From Rhodovulum sp. P5 (GTDB lineage: Bacteria > Pseudomonadota > Alphaproteobacteria > Rhodobacterales > Rhodobacteraceae): 64,000 nucleotides of DNA. Of the stretch, positions 24,690 through 33,820 are shown one piece after another. The notes below the pieces were generated by a model. That model was not told the DNA's origin, searched no databases, and was given only the letters and a program-made list of their open reading frames with translations. Made by a program: the position numbers and the translations under genes. Position 1 is the first letter of the stretch, and the number at the start of each line of letters is the position of its first letter. The DNA is taken from positions 87,484 through 151,483 of the forward strand of contig NZ_CP015040.1 in the NCBI RefSeq assembly GCF_002079305.1, read 5' to 3'.

Positions 24690-27600
24690 GCGGGAACCTC
24701 CCGGCCGCGCCCGAACCGCCGGGCGGCGCTCAGCACGGCCACATAGAAGACGGGCACCATCAGGATGCCGAAGGCGGCGGAGAACACGATGCCGCCCAGC
24801 ATGCCGATACCGATGGAGTTCTGCGCGTTCGCGCCTGCCCCGCTGGCCAGTGCCAAGGGCAGGATGCCAAAGCCGAAGGCAAGCGAGGTCATCAGGATCG
24901 GGCGAAGGCGCTGGCGCGCGGCGTTCCGCGTCGCCTCGATCAGCGACAGGCCACGGTTTCGCAGCGTTTCGGCGAATTCGACGATCAGGATGGCATTGCG
25001 GGCGGCAAGGCCGATGGTCGTCAATAGCCCCACCTTGAAATAGACATCGTTCGACTGCCCCAAGGCCCAGGTTGCCAAGAGCGCCCCCAGAACGCCCACG
25101 GGCACCGCCAACATCACCGCGAACGGCACGGTCCAGCTTTCGTAAAGCGCGGCGAGGGCGAGAAACACCACCAGCATCGACAGCGCGTAAAGCAGCGGCT
25201 CCTGATTGCCCGACAGCCGTTCCTGATAGGACAGCCCCGTCCATGCCGCGCCATATCCGCCGTCGAGATCGGCGACGAGGTCTTCCATCACCTCCATCCC
25301 GATGCCGGAACTGACCCCTTGCGCCGCTGCGCCCGAAATCTCCATCGCGCGGGTGCCGCCATAGCGGGTCAGCGAGGGCGTGACCGCATCCCAGACCCGC
25401 GTCACGAAAGCCGAAAGCGGCACCATCTCGCCATCGGAATTGCGGACATACCAGGCGTCGATATCGCCGGGCTGCATCCGGTAGGGCGCGTCGCCCTGCA
25501 CGATGACCTCTCGCAGATCGTTGCCCAGCGGGAAGTCGTTGACATAGGTGCCCGCGAAAACGGTGGCCAGCATCGTGTTGACATCGGACAGGGAGACCCC
25601 CAGCGCCTCGGCCTTCTGCTGGTCGATCTCGAGCTTCAGCGCGGGTTTGCTGGCCTCGTCATTGCCGCGCAGATTTGTCACGCGCCCGTCCCCCGTGGCG
25701 GCGGCGACCAGCGCATCGGCGGCTTCTTTCAGGGCGGCCTGGCCGGTCCCTGCCTGATCGACCAGATACATGGTAAAGCCCGACGAGGTGCCCATGCCGG
25801 GGATCGCGGGTGGCTGCATGAAGATGACCTGCCCGTGCCGGTTCTGGAAGAACGCGCCATTGGCCTGTGTCGCAATGGTGCCGGCATCCAGATCGCGCGC
25901 GGCATAGTCCTTGAGCTTGACGAACATCATCGCGCTGTTCTGCCCGCTGCCCCCGAAGCTGAACCCCACCGCGGCGAACACCGAATCCACGACATCCGAT
26001 CGCTCGGTCAGCATGTAGTCTTCGATCGCGGCAACGGCGGCCTCGGTCTGCTGGGTCGTCGCGCTTTGGGGCAGTTCGATCATGGTCATCAGAACGCCCT
26101 GATCCTCGGACGGTAGAAAGGAGGACGGCACCTCGCGATAGACCAGCCAGCCGCCGGCCCCGATGGCTGCCAGCACGATCAGCATGCGGAAGGGGCGCGC
26201 GGACAGGCGCCCGACGGCACCGGCATATCCGTCTGTCGTCCGGTCGAGACCCCGGTTGAACCAGCGCAGCGGCGCAAAGCGGGTCGGGCCGTGGGACGGT
26301 TTCAAAAGATGCGCACACATCGCGGGCGTCAGGATCAGCGCCACGGCGAGCGAAAGAACCATGGCCGAGATGATCGTGACCGAGAACTGACGATAGATCA
26401 CCCCGGTAGAACCCGACATGAACGCCATCGGCAGGAACACCGCCGACAGCACCACGACGATGCCCACCAGTGCCCCCGAGATCTCGTGCATGCTTTTCTC
26501 GGTGGCTTCCATCGAGCTCAGCCCCTCTTCGGCCATCACCCGCTCGACATTCTCGACCACGACGATGGCGTCATCGACCAGCAGGCCGATGGCCAGCACC
26601 AGCGCGAACATGCTGAGCGTGTTGATCGACATGCCAAGGGCGGCCAGAATGCCAAAAGTGCCCAGCAGGACGACCGGCACCGCGATGGTCGGGATCAGCG
26701 TTGCGCGCCAGTTCTGAAGGAACAGAAGGATCACGAGGAACACCAGAACGATGGCCTCGGCCAACGTGTGATAGACCTGATTGATCGACTCCTCGACAAA
26801 GGGCGAGGTGTCGTAGGGATATTCGACCGTGATGCCGTCGGGCAGCGACGGGATCAGCCCGTCGATCACCGCGCGCACCCGTTCGGCCGTTTCCACCGCA
26901 TTTGCGCCGGTGGCAAGGTTCACGCCGAAACCCGCCGCGGGCTTGCCATTATACCGGCTGGAACTGCCATAGCTTTCCTGCGCCAGTTCCACCCGGGCCA
27001 CGTCGTTGAGATAGACGCTGGAGCCGTCTTCGTTGGTCTTCAGCAGGATGCGCTCGAAATCCTCGACCGAGGTCAGTTGCGACTGCGCCGAGAGCGACAC
27101 GGTCATCTGCTGCCCCTTTACCACCGGCTGCGCGCCCAGCGACCCCACGGTCACGTTGGTATTCTGTTCCGACACGGCGGAGGTCACATCGGCGGGCGTC
27201 AACTGGTACTTGTAGAGCTTCGCAGGGTCGAGCCAGATGCGCATCGCATATAGCGTGCCGAAGACGTTGATCGAACCCACACCCTCGGTCCGCTGGATCG
27301 CATCCTCGAAGGTGGAGCCCAGGATATCCCCCAGCTCGACAGAGCTGCGCGTGCCGTCGTCGGCGACCAGCGCCCCGACCATCAGGATCGACGAGGTGGA
27401 GCGGTTCACGCGCACCCCTTGCTGGGTCACGCTGGTGGGCAGTTGCGACTGCACCAGTTGCAGCTTGTTCTGGACCTGCACCTGCGCCATGTCCGGATCG
27501 ACGCTGTCATCGAAGGTAAGCGAGACGCTGCCCGACCCTTCGGACGAGGTCGATGTCATGTAGATCAGCCCGTCGAGCCCGGTCATCCCGTCCTCGATTA

Positions 27601-27790
27601 CGCTGGTGACCGAGTTTTCGACCGTTTCGGCAGAGGCGCCGGAATAGGTCGCCGAAATCCGCACCGTGGTGGGCGCGATATCCGGGTATTGCGAAATCGG
27701 CAGGCTGGTCAGGCCAAAGCCGCCGGCCAGCATGGTGACGATGGCCAGAACCCAGGCAAAGACCGGGCGGCGGATGAAGAAGGCTGCCAT
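24686..27790 (-). CDS. RND efflux pump inner-membrane transporter (AcrB/HAE1 family)
   Basis: 1034 residues, the full length expected. It starts MAAFFIRRPVFAWVLAIVTML, the HAE1-family beginning. The proton-relay pair in helix 4 is seen in GLLVDDAIVVVENVER, and the second half repeats the topology. The porter domain contains GFGVNLATGANAVETA and neighbouring family blocks. It works as a trimer with the fusion protein and the outer-membrane factor of the same operon to export hydrophobic or amphiphilic compounds using the proton gradient. Only 3 bp separate it from the upstream fusion-protein gene. Confidence 0.96.
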   Translation of the reverse strand: MAAFFIRRPVFAWVLAIVTMLAGGFGLTSLPISQYPDIAPTTVRISATYSGASAETVENSVTSVIEDGMTGLDGLIYMTSTSSEGSGSVSLTFDDSVDPDMAQVQVQNKLQLVQSQLPTSVTQQGVRVNRSTSSILMVGALVADDGTRSSVELGDILGSTFEDAIQRTEGVGSINVFGTLYAMRIWLDPAKLYKYQLTPADVTSAVSEQNTNVTVGSLGAQPVVKGQQMTVSLSAQSQLTSVEDFERILLKTNEDGSSVYLNDVARVELAQESYGSSSRYNGKPAAGFGVNLATGANAVETAERVRAVIDGLIPSLPDGITVEYPYDTSPFVEESINQVYHTLAEAIVLVFLVILLFLQNWRATLIPTIAVPVVLLGTFGILAALGMSINTLSMFALVLAIGLLVDDAIVVVENVERVMAEEGLSSMEATEKSMHEISGALVGIVVVLSAVFLPMAFMSGSTGVIYRQFSVTIISAMVLSLAVALILTPAMCAHLLKPSHGPTRFAPLRWFNRGLDRTTDGYAGAVGRLSARPFRMLIVLAAIGAGGWLVYREVPSSFLPSEDQGVLMTMIELPQSATTQQTEAAVAAIEDYMLTERSDVVDSVFAAVGFSFGGSGQNSAMMFVKLKDYAARDLDAGTIATQANGAFFQNRHGQVIFMQPPAIPGMGTSSGFTMYLVDQAGTGQAALKEAADALVAAATGDGRVTNLRGNDEASKPALKLEIDQQKAEALGVSLSDVNTMLATVFAGTYVNDFPLGNDLREVIVQGDAPYRMQPGDIDAWYVRNSDGEMVPLSAFVTRVWDAVTPSLTRYGGTRAMEISGAAAQGVSSGIGMEVMEDLVADLDGGYGAAWTGLSYQERLSGNQEPLLYALSMLVVFLALAALYESWTVPFAVMLAVPVGVLGALLATWALGQSNDVYFKVGLLTTIGLAARNAILIVEFAETLRNRGLSLIEATRNAARQRLRPILMTSLAFGFGILPLALASGAGANAQNSIGIGMLGGIVFSAAFGILMVPVFYVAVLSAARRFGRGREVPA

Positions 27791-27793
27791 GGA

Positions 27794-28972
27794 TCAGTCC
27801 TCCGCCGTCGCGGTGGCGGCGTCCTGCACCAGCCCGTTTTCATCGATGGTCACGGCCACGGGCGCAACCGCCTGCCCCGCGGTCAGGGACTTCAACCCAT
27901 CGACGATCAGCCGGTCGCCCGGCGCCAGCCCGTCACTGACGATCCAGTTGCTCTCATGGGTGCCGGCCTCGGTAAGGTTGCGCTGCTCTGCGGTGCCGTC
28001 AGGCCCCACAACGAATGCCGTCAGCATCCCCGAATTCTGTCGTTCGGCCGCGCGCTGGGGCACAAGAAAGGCATCGACCGTGCCGATCGTCACCTCACCC
28101 CGCACGAACATGCCGGGCAGGATCATCCGGTCGGGATTGTCGAACTGGAAGCGCACCGGGAAGGTGCCTGTCGACGTGGCCACGCTGATGCCGGGGGTGA
28201 CGAGCTTTCCGCCGCCTTCGTAAACCTGCCCGTCTTCCAGAACCAGCCGCGCCTCAAGCCGGTCGTTCATGGTCAGCGTGCCGGCATCGATCTGGCCGCG
28301 CAGCGACAAAAGCCGCGTGCTGGTCTCGACCATGTCGACATAGATCGGATCAAGCCGGGTGATGGTGGTCAGCGCATCGCTTTGCCCCGCGCTGACCAGA
28401 TCGCCGACCGACACCGCGGCCACATCGGGCACCCCGGCAATCGGGCTGATGATGGTCGTCCACGAAAGCTGGGTTTGCGAATAGTCGAGCGCGGCCTGTG
28501 CCGCGTCGAGCGTTGCCTCGGCCTCGGCCAGCGTGGCGCGGGCGGTTTCGACCTCGGCCTCGGTATAGCCCTTGTCCACCAGTTTCACGGCCCGGTCATA
28601 GGCGGCGCGCGCCACCGGCAGATTGGCTTCGGCCTTGGCCAGATCGGACCGATCCGCGGCGACCGCAGCGCGATAGGCCGCGTCGTCGATCCGGAACATC
28701 GGGTCACCGACCTTCAGCGGTTGGCCGGGGGTATAAAGAATATCCTCGATCACCCCGTCGACACGGGGGCGCAAATCGACCTGCTGATAGGCCACGGCGC
28801 GGCCGGGCAGGGTGACGACCTGGGGAACCGCCTGCCGCGCCAAGGTTATGACGCCCACCTGCATCGGCGGCGGGGCAGCCTCCTGCGCGAAACTCGTGGC
28901 GGCCGCCATCACGACAGCCGCGGTCACAAGGAATGAACGGATCGTCAAACGACCCCGGGCAACAGCAGCCAT
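27794..28972 (-). CDS. RND efflux periplasmic adaptor (membrane fusion protein, AcrA type)
   Basis: 392 residues from the ATG at 28972, preceded by aagagg. An N-terminal signal sequence ends near SFAQEA. The lipoyl half-motif DLRPRVDGVIEDILYTPGQ is followed by a helical hairpin (ADRSDLAKAEANLPVARAAY and on) and the second lipoyl half (LSWTTIISPIAGVPDVAAVSVGDLVSAG). Beta-barrel and membrane-proximal parts follow. No lipobox Cys at the cleavage site, so it is probably anchored by an uncleaved helix or is soluble. First gene of the efflux operon. Confidence 0.94.
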   Translation of the reverse strand: MAAVARGRLTIRSFLVTAAVVMAAATSFAQEAAPPPMQVGVITLARQAVPQVVTLPGRAVAYQQVDLRPRVDGVIEDILYTPGQPLKVGDPMFRIDDAAYRAAVAADRSDLAKAEANLPVARAAYDRAVKLVDKGYTEAEVETARATLAEAEATLDAAQAALDYSQTQLSWTTIISPIAGVPDVAAVSVGDLVSAGQSDALTTITRLDPIYVDMVETSTRLLSLRGQIDAGTLTMNDRLEARLVLEDGQVYEGGGKLVTPGISVATSTGTFPVRFQFDNPDRMILPGMFVRGEVTIGTVDAFLVPQRAAERQNSGMLTAFVVGPDGTAEQRNLTEAGTHESNWIVSDGLAPGDRLIVDGLKSLTAGQAVAPVAVTIDENGLVQDAATATAED

Positions 28973-28993
28973 TGAAACCTCTTGAGTGAAACG

Positions 28994-29038
28994 CTTGCAG
29001 TAGAATTCCAAATATGTATACTTTGCACAGACTGCAAG
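28994..29038. promoter_or_regulatory. Candidate TetR operator in divergent efflux promoter
   Basis: cttgcagt at 28994-29001 and actgcaag at 29031-29038 are perfect inverted copies. Inside the right arm ttgca (29023-29027) and tgcaa (29033-29037) form a tighter palindrome. Together they fill the 75-bp space between the efflux operon and its divergent TetR gene. Confidence 0.5.
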
Positions 29039-29047
29039 AAAGATGCC

Positions 29048-29662
29048 ATGACGCTTTCGTTACGCGAACGCCGCCGGCGCCAGACAGAGCGCGAGATACA
29101 GGCCGCCACCCTCGACCTCGCTCGAACCGAGGGCGGGCTGGATTCCGTGACGGTTGAGGCAATCGCCGAACGCGCCGGCATCAGCCCGCGCACCTTCTTC
29201 AACTACTACCCGCACAAGGAGGCCGCGGTTCTGGGCCGCCCACCGGGGTTCCCGCCCGAGGCGCTGGAAACCCTGCGAACGGGCCAAGGCGCGTTGGTCG
29301 CGGATCTGAAACCCTTTCTCGAAGCACATCTGGCCCAGATCGAGGACGACCGATCCACCCTGAACGCAATCTTCGATCTCGGCCGCAGCAGTGGCAGGGT
29401 GAAGCTCCTGCTCGACCGGTTCCTGATGGAGCGGACCGACGACCTGTCCGATTGCCTTTCCGGGCGACTGCCCGACCTGCCGCCCCGCCGGCACAGGTTG
29501 CTTGCCGAATGGGCACTGCGCCTCAGCGGCGACGCCATCGGCCACTGGGCGTCCGGCGAGTCCAAAGACCTCTCCACCGCCCTGCAAAGGGCATGGGAAG
29601 ATCACGCCGCGGTGGCGGACATGCTGTTCGACAGCGTCCCGCCGCGCATCAGACAGCCGTGA
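29048..29662 (+). CDS. TetR/AcrR family regulator, likely repressor of the efflux operon
   Basis: 204 residues from the ATG at 29048 (MTLSLRERRRRQTEREI). Residues 10-55 are a TetR helix-turn-helix (AATLDLARTEGGLDSVTVEAIAE, then RAGISPRTFFNYYPHKEAAV). The C-terminal helical half would bind the ligand and is not conserved enough to name one. Divergent from the RND operon across 75 bp that contain an inverted repeat, the usual arrangement for local autoregulated repression of efflux. Confidence 0.92.
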   Translation: MTLSLRERRRRQTEREIQAATLDLARTEGGLDSVTVEAIAERAGISPRTFFNYYPHKEAAVLGRPPGFPPEALETLRTGQGALVADLKPFLEAHLAQIEDDRSTLNAIFDLGRSSGRVKLLLDRFLMERTDDLSDCLSGRLPDLPPRRHRLLAEWALRLSGDAIGHWASGESKDLSTALQRAWEDHAAVADMLFDSVPPRIRQP

Positions 29663-30297
29663 CAGCCGGTCATCTGGCCAAATTCATCTCGAATATCGTC
29701 GTCTTCCGCTGCCTGCGCAGGGGAATGGCGCCGGACCCGCCCATTGGGAGCGCAACGTGGGGTAGGGGCCTCTCCGTTCGGGCTACGCCTTCCCAACGAG
29801 TGCCCAGCCCCGCCTTCTCATCCTCGTTGACGCTGGAGTCTCCCACTGTTTACCGGGCTGCGAGTTTGTTACGATACGGGGTTCAAGGTGGGGAAGGCTG
29901 ACGCGGTCAAGCCGAATGTCAAAAAGCGCTGCCAGTTCCGGGTGAACGACAGCCAGCTGGGCGTGTTGGGGCAGAGTCTTACGGAATAGAGTATGCTCCA
30001 GTGTACGAAGTGCACATAATATCTTGATATGGGCGGTCGCGCCGGGACCGCAGTCGCCCGCGCGAGAGGTGTCGTGCCCGCGGGGGCAGGGGAGCCCTAC
30101 TCCGTGAGGTCGGTGACGGGGTGCTTGTCATGGCCGGGCAGGTGCGAAAACGACCGGGGATACTTATGGATCAGCGGGCCTTTTATCCTTTCCATCAGAT
30201 ATAGGCCCCGTGCCTGATCCCTGCGGATGGCCGCAAGAGCGACCCGCCTAGGGTGAGCCGCCCAGGCGGGGCGGCTCTGGACGCCGCGACAGCGCCC
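29663..30297. other. Gene-poor gap at the left edge of the accessory island
   Basis: About 635 bp without a convincing gene. A GC-rich hairpin (gagccgccc 30255-30263 with gggcggctc 30269-30277) lies just past the 3' end of the minus-strand operon but has no T run. The stretch 29880-29990 can be read as a short C-terminal coding remnant (KPNVKKRCQF...LGQSLTE then stop) with no start and no recognised family, possibly debris from past insertion. Confidence 0.4.
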
Positions 30298-31491
30298 TCA
30301 TTTGCTGAAGAACGGGATCTCGATCTCCTCGCCAACCCGCATGACCGGCGTCATCGATCGGCTTCCGTCATTGGTTTCGATGCCGACCGTGATGCCGCCT
30401 GCACCGTCGGCAATGCCGATCATGGTGACCTTTCCGCCCACGACAGGAAGCGTCACGCGCTGGCGCGCATGCGTGAGTTCGATCTCGTAGCTGAAATCGT
30501 CGCTCACGATCATCACCCGGTCACCGTCCTCGGCGTCCGTATCGTAGACCTGCACGGAGGCCAGTTGCATCTCCCCCTGAAGGATCTTGGCACGGACAGT
30601 GGTTGCAAGGTGATCGGGAAGCGCCAGATCATTCAGCATCTCGAACTGGCGGGCGGTCTCCGCACGCGGCAGGAAGACGGCTTCCGAAATCTCGAAAAAG
30701 GCAGGCGCCCTGTCTTCGGGACGCCGTTCGAATACGCCGTGGCCGTCTTCGCGCCGCTCCAAGACCCGCTGAAGGCATTCGTCGAGATCTCTCGTCCAAG
30801 TCGCCAGCACGCCTCCCATTTCAGCCAGGCGCAGGCTGGTATAGCGTTCCAGCATCGCCTCGTGCTGGGGCCGCACAAAGCCGTCATCAATAGAGCAGAC
30901 ATGCACGCGCGTGCCATCCAGCGTATCTTTCAGCCCCCGGGTGCCGTACGGCGTCTCCTGCACCGCCAGATCGAGGACTGCATCATTGGGAAAACGGTCG
31001 ACGGTATTGTTTTGCGGATCGCGCGCATCGAATCTGCGCGGAGAACCGATGATCATCACCTCGGGATGCTCGCGCGCACGGCGCGGAAGCGCCGAGATGA
31101 TGTCCTGGAGCCCGACCTGGTTGGGCAAGATCACATCGGCGGCCTGCCCCCTCTGGAAGGCGTCGCGGCCATGGGCCTGGATTTCGGCGACGGCCGGTCC
31201 GAAAAACTCACGCCGCCAGGCGGGATGGGCCGGCATGTAGATCGGTGTTTCGAGATCGACGATCCGGGCTCCACCCGGACTCGCGCTGATCTCCAAATGC
31301 GTTTCGGGCGGAAGCGCTTCGAGAAGTCGCATCTGAAGGTCATAGGTCGCTTTCGCCGCCGCGGCGTCGCTTGCGGCCGGAACAATGACCAGGATTTTGT
31401 CCTTGGCTTCTGCCGCGGCAGGATCGAGCATGGTGACCGTGAGCACCGTGACAGCAGTCGCTGCGAGGGTCTTGAGAGTTTGAAACGTCAT
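30298..31491 (-). CDS. Exported protein of unknown function (operon gene 4)
   Basis: 397 residues, start at 31491 with a ggagaag site. An N-terminal signal peptide ends at about residue 29 (DPAAAEA). The mature part begins KDKILVIVPAASDAAAAKATYDLQMRLLE, a strand-helix that looks like the opening of a Rossmann or vWA-like fold but lacks a DxSxS metal site. The middle has alternating strands and helices (HPEVMIIGSPRRFDARDP, TRVHVCSIDDGF), and the last 100 residues look beta-rich. I do not recognise the family. It is the last gene of a four-gene set whose other members are also exported or membrane-bound. Confidence 0.7.
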   Translation of the reverse strand: MTFQTLKTLAATAVTVLTVTMLDPAAAEAKDKILVIVPAASDAAAAKATYDLQMRLLEALPPETHLEISASPGGARIVDLETPIYMPAHPAWRREFFGPAVAEIQAHGRDAFQRGQAADVILPNQVGLQDIISALPRRAREHPEVMIIGSPRRFDARDPQNNTVDRFPNDAVLDLAVQETPYGTRGLKDTLDGTRVHVCSIDDGFVRPQHEAMLERYTSLRLAEMGGVLATWTRDLDECLQRVLERREDGHGVFERRPEDRAPAFFEISEAVFLPRAETARQFEMLNDLALPDHLATTVRAKILQGEMQLASVQVYDTDAEDGDRVMIVSDDFSYEIELTHARQRVTLPVVGGKVTMIGIADGAGGITVGIETNDGSRSMTPVMRVGEEIEIPFFSK

Positions 31492-31520
31492 GGTCCGCTT
31501 CTCCGGTTCGGGGTCTTGCA

Positions 31521-31539
31521 CCGGCACTTTCCGTGCCGG
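31521..31539 (-). promoter_or_regulatory. Intercistronic hairpin
   Basis: ccggcac (31521-31527) and gtgccgg (31533-31539) form a perfect 7-bp stem with a 5-base loop between operon genes 3 and 4, 30 bp before the gene 4 start. It could be a processing, attenuation or mRNA-stability element. Confidence 0.4.
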
Positions 31540-31552
31540 CGCGCTTGATACT

Positions 31553-32587
31553 TCAGTGGCTCAATTGTTCGCGAATGATCCGCGCACGGGATTCGGCGAT
31601 CGTCGCATCGAGCGCGGCCTTCTCGGCCCTCATGGCCTCGCTCGAATTGGCCGCGATCAGCTCCAGGCGGCTCTCGCACTCCGCCTTTTCCCGTTTCGCC
31701 TGACGCAGCTCCTGCTCCAACTCTTCCCGCTCCGTCATCGCCTTCTTGCGGTCTGCGGTCTTGAGCTCGTGATACTCGGTCCGGCGGCAGGTGACCGGGA
31801 GAATCTTCCGTTCCGCGTAGAGCGCCGAGGCAATGCATCCAGCCGAGAGCAGAGTTTCCGCCGCGAGATGGCCGAACAGCGAAAAGGCGAAAAGGCCCTT
31901 CTCCCTGACCCAGGAGACGATCCCCAAGTCGTGGGACCCCGATTGCGTCGGGTCGAAACCGGCACCCAGCATTCCTGCGGCCGCCGGCGGTGCGCCATAT
32001 CGCGCCGCCATCGCACCGGCCCAGCAGAAGAAGGCAAGCGCACCGGACCCGAGCAGCAGGGTCGTGCGACGCTCGACCTTCCGAACGTCGCTGGGAATCA
32101 ACGCCCATGACGATAGCGTGCCGGATCCCAAGAAAAGCGGTCCCGCCGCCAGGCCGGCAAGCCAGGGGTTCCTTGACATTTGGTAGCTATGTTCGCCCAT
32201 GGATACTGCCAAAAAGGCCGTTCCCATGAACGGCGCAGCAATTGCGACAGTCACCTTTAACCCGTTATAGACGCGCTGCCAGAACGACTGGCGGAGCCCC
32301 GCCTCGGCCTTTTCGCGGGGGATGAGGTGTTCGGTCAGACCCATGCTGAGGTCCCGATCAAGACCGTCGATAATTCGGTTTATTTGGGCAAGGTTCTGGT
32401 CGAGTTCGCGAATACACTCCGTATTGTATACGATCCGGCCTTGAAGGCAGGCCTTTGCGTGAAGATCCCCGAGAGCCTCGGGGATGTCTGGATCATGCGA
32501 AACGCTTGAACGCGCGATCGTGTCTTCATCCGGAAGCGGGCCGAGCGCGCTGATATACTCCTTCGGCGTGAGCTTCATGTCGTTCAT
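31553..32587 (-). CDS. Membrane protein with coiled coils, unknown function (operon gene 3)
   Basis: 344 residues. The N-terminal 90 residues are soluble with a helical stretch (ECIRELDQNLAQINRIIDGL). Then come about four membrane segments (around residues 108-130, 142-165, 177-195 and 225-250). The C-terminal 90 residues are strongly charged and heptad-like (MTEREELEQELRQAKREKAE), a probable coiled coil. No enzyme motif seen. Starts 12 bp after the proline-rich gene, so same operon. It could be the membrane hub of a complex whose other members are exported. Confidence 0.7.
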   Translation of the reverse strand: MNDMKLTPKEYISALGPLPDEDTIARSSVSHDPDIPEALGDLHAKACLQGRIVYNTECIRELDQNLAQINRIIDGLDRDLSMGLTEHLIPREKAEAGLRQSFWQRVYNGLKVTVAIAAPFMGTAFLAVSMGEHSYQMSRNPWLAGLAAGPLFLGSGTLSSWALIPSDVRKVERRTTLLLGSGALAFFCWAGAMAARYGAPPAAAGMLGAGFDPTQSGSHDLGIVSWVREKGLFAFSLFGHLAAETLLSAGCIASALYAERKILPVTCRRTEYHELKTADRKKAMTEREELEQELRQAKREKAECESRLELIAANSSEAMRAEKAALDATIAESRARIIREQLSH

Positions 32588-32599
32588 TTGGATTCTCCA

Positions 32600-32974
32600 T
32601 CAAATGCCCGGCGGCTTGAAGACCGGCCCGGGAGGCATGTGGCGCTTAGGATTTTCGTCTTTTCTCCGTGGCTTCGGTGGCGGGGCCGGCTTCGGTTTGG
32701 CCGGGGACGCTGGCCAGGATTTGGGGAGGCGAGGCGGGGGCTTTTTCGGCGACAGCTTCGGCGCGACGGGGCGCACCGGCTTCACGGCCGGGCCACGAGG
32801 CAGTCCGGCGCGAGCGATCTCCGGCTGTCCGGAAGGATCGCCGTTCCCGATAATCTCCCGGGGCGACCCCAGATTCATTCCTGCCTCCGGCAAGCAGGCC
32901 GGCACTGCATGAGGCGCCACACACAGGCTCACGCAAAGAACGCCCTTCCCGATTTGGCGGGAAAAAGAAGGCAT
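32600..32974 (-). CDS. Small exported proline/lysine-rich protein (operon gene 2)
   Basis: 124 residues. An N-terminal hydrophobic signal (KGVLCVSLCVAPHAVPA) with three cysteines in the first 30 residues precedes a low-complexity part rich in Pro, Lys and Arg. It resembles periplasm-spanning or peptidoglycan-associated linkers, but no family is recognised. Its ATG overlaps the upstream stop codon by one base (TGATG), which supports it as a real, coupled gene. Confidence 0.6.
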   Translation of the reverse strand: MPSFSRQIGKGVLCVSLCVAPHAVPACLPEAGMNLGSPREIIGNGDPSGQPEIARAGLPRGPAVKPVRPVAPKLSPKKPPPRLPKSWPASPAKPKPAPPPKPRRKDENPKRHMPPGPVFKPPGI

Positions 32975-33582
32975 CAGAATTCCCTCCGCAGAATGTCGAT
33001 GGCGTTCTCGTAGATTTGAATAGCGAGGTCGGGTGTCTCGCCTGCGATCGCCAGCCAGTTGACCGCATCGTGCTCGGCAGCCCAGCGCAGGCCGACGGTC
33101 CGCGATCGCGTCCGCTCCAGCCCCCCGCCGAAGGCGGTAATTTCGCGGACCGGATCGAAGCTGCCGGATCGCGACTGCGCTTTCCGCTCGTCGAGTACGG
33201 ATTTCCCGACGATCATGAAGTTGGTGAAGGCATCCTCGACGACGTTCCGGACCAGAGCTTCGTTGGAAACCAGCTTGCGCTGCGCAAGCGCCAGGTCCCC
33301 GGGATGCAGGCAGCGATAAACGTCGAACGGGACGAGATACGGGGTCGCCTGTTCATGCAGTTTCGTGATCCAGATCGGAGTGAAGAGCCCGAGATCGATC
33401 TTCTCCACATCGGAAAGGCCGGAGATGTCGTTGCGGAAGAAGGCTTCGAAAGCCTGCGGGCAGCTGGTCTGTTCGTTGAAATAGGCCTCTTCGCTCGACC
33501 CGTCGCACAAGCTGGCACTAGCCATTTCCGGCGCCGCCATAGAGGCGCTCGCCAGTAGCGCCGCAATGGTCACGGTTTTCAT
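32974..33582 (-). CDS. Exported protein of unknown function (operon gene 1)
   Basis: 202 residues with a signal peptide (MKTVTIAALLASASMAAPEMASA) and two Cys residues soon after cleavage (SLCDGSSEEAYFNEQTSCPQ), likely a disulfide pair in the periplasm. The rest is mainly helical. First gene of the minus-strand operon and divergent from the large 1365-residue gene. The intergenic 238 bp must hold both promoters. No family recognised. Confidence 0.7.
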   Translation of the reverse strand: MKTVTIAALLASASMAAPEMASASLCDGSSEEAYFNEQTSCPQAFEAFFRNDISGLSDVEKIDLGLFTPIWITKLHEQATPYLVPFDVYRCLHPGDLALAQRKLVSNEALVRNVVEDAFTNFMIVGKSVLDERKAQSRSGSFDPVREITAFGGGLERTRSRTVGLRWAAEHDAVNWLAIAGETPDLAIQIYENAIDILRREF

Positions 33583-33820
33583 GTGATTACCTCCTGGTTC
33601 ATCAGGCCCGGACTTTCTGTCCGGACGAGATCATTCTCGCCCATATCGGTCAGAAGGGTAGCGGAACCGCTGGAGGCTCTTGCGAGGTCGCAATCGGCGA
33701 CAGTGCGAAGAATTGAAAAACGCCCGAGTGTCTCACATCATGGAATCGTGATGTCGAAGTTTCAATGCAATCTTCTGTTGACAGGGACAACAGGGGGATG
33801 TTCGAGGGGGCGAATCGGGT

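Noticed and set aside
24690..25244. N-terminal extension of the outer membrane factor frame
   Set aside because: Overlaps the RND transporter end; the signal peptide and lipobox begin at 24689.
29776..29995. A short gene in the gap left of the island
   Set aside because: Only a C-terminal-like open stretch without start, ribosome-binding site or recognisable family; noted as possible debris only.
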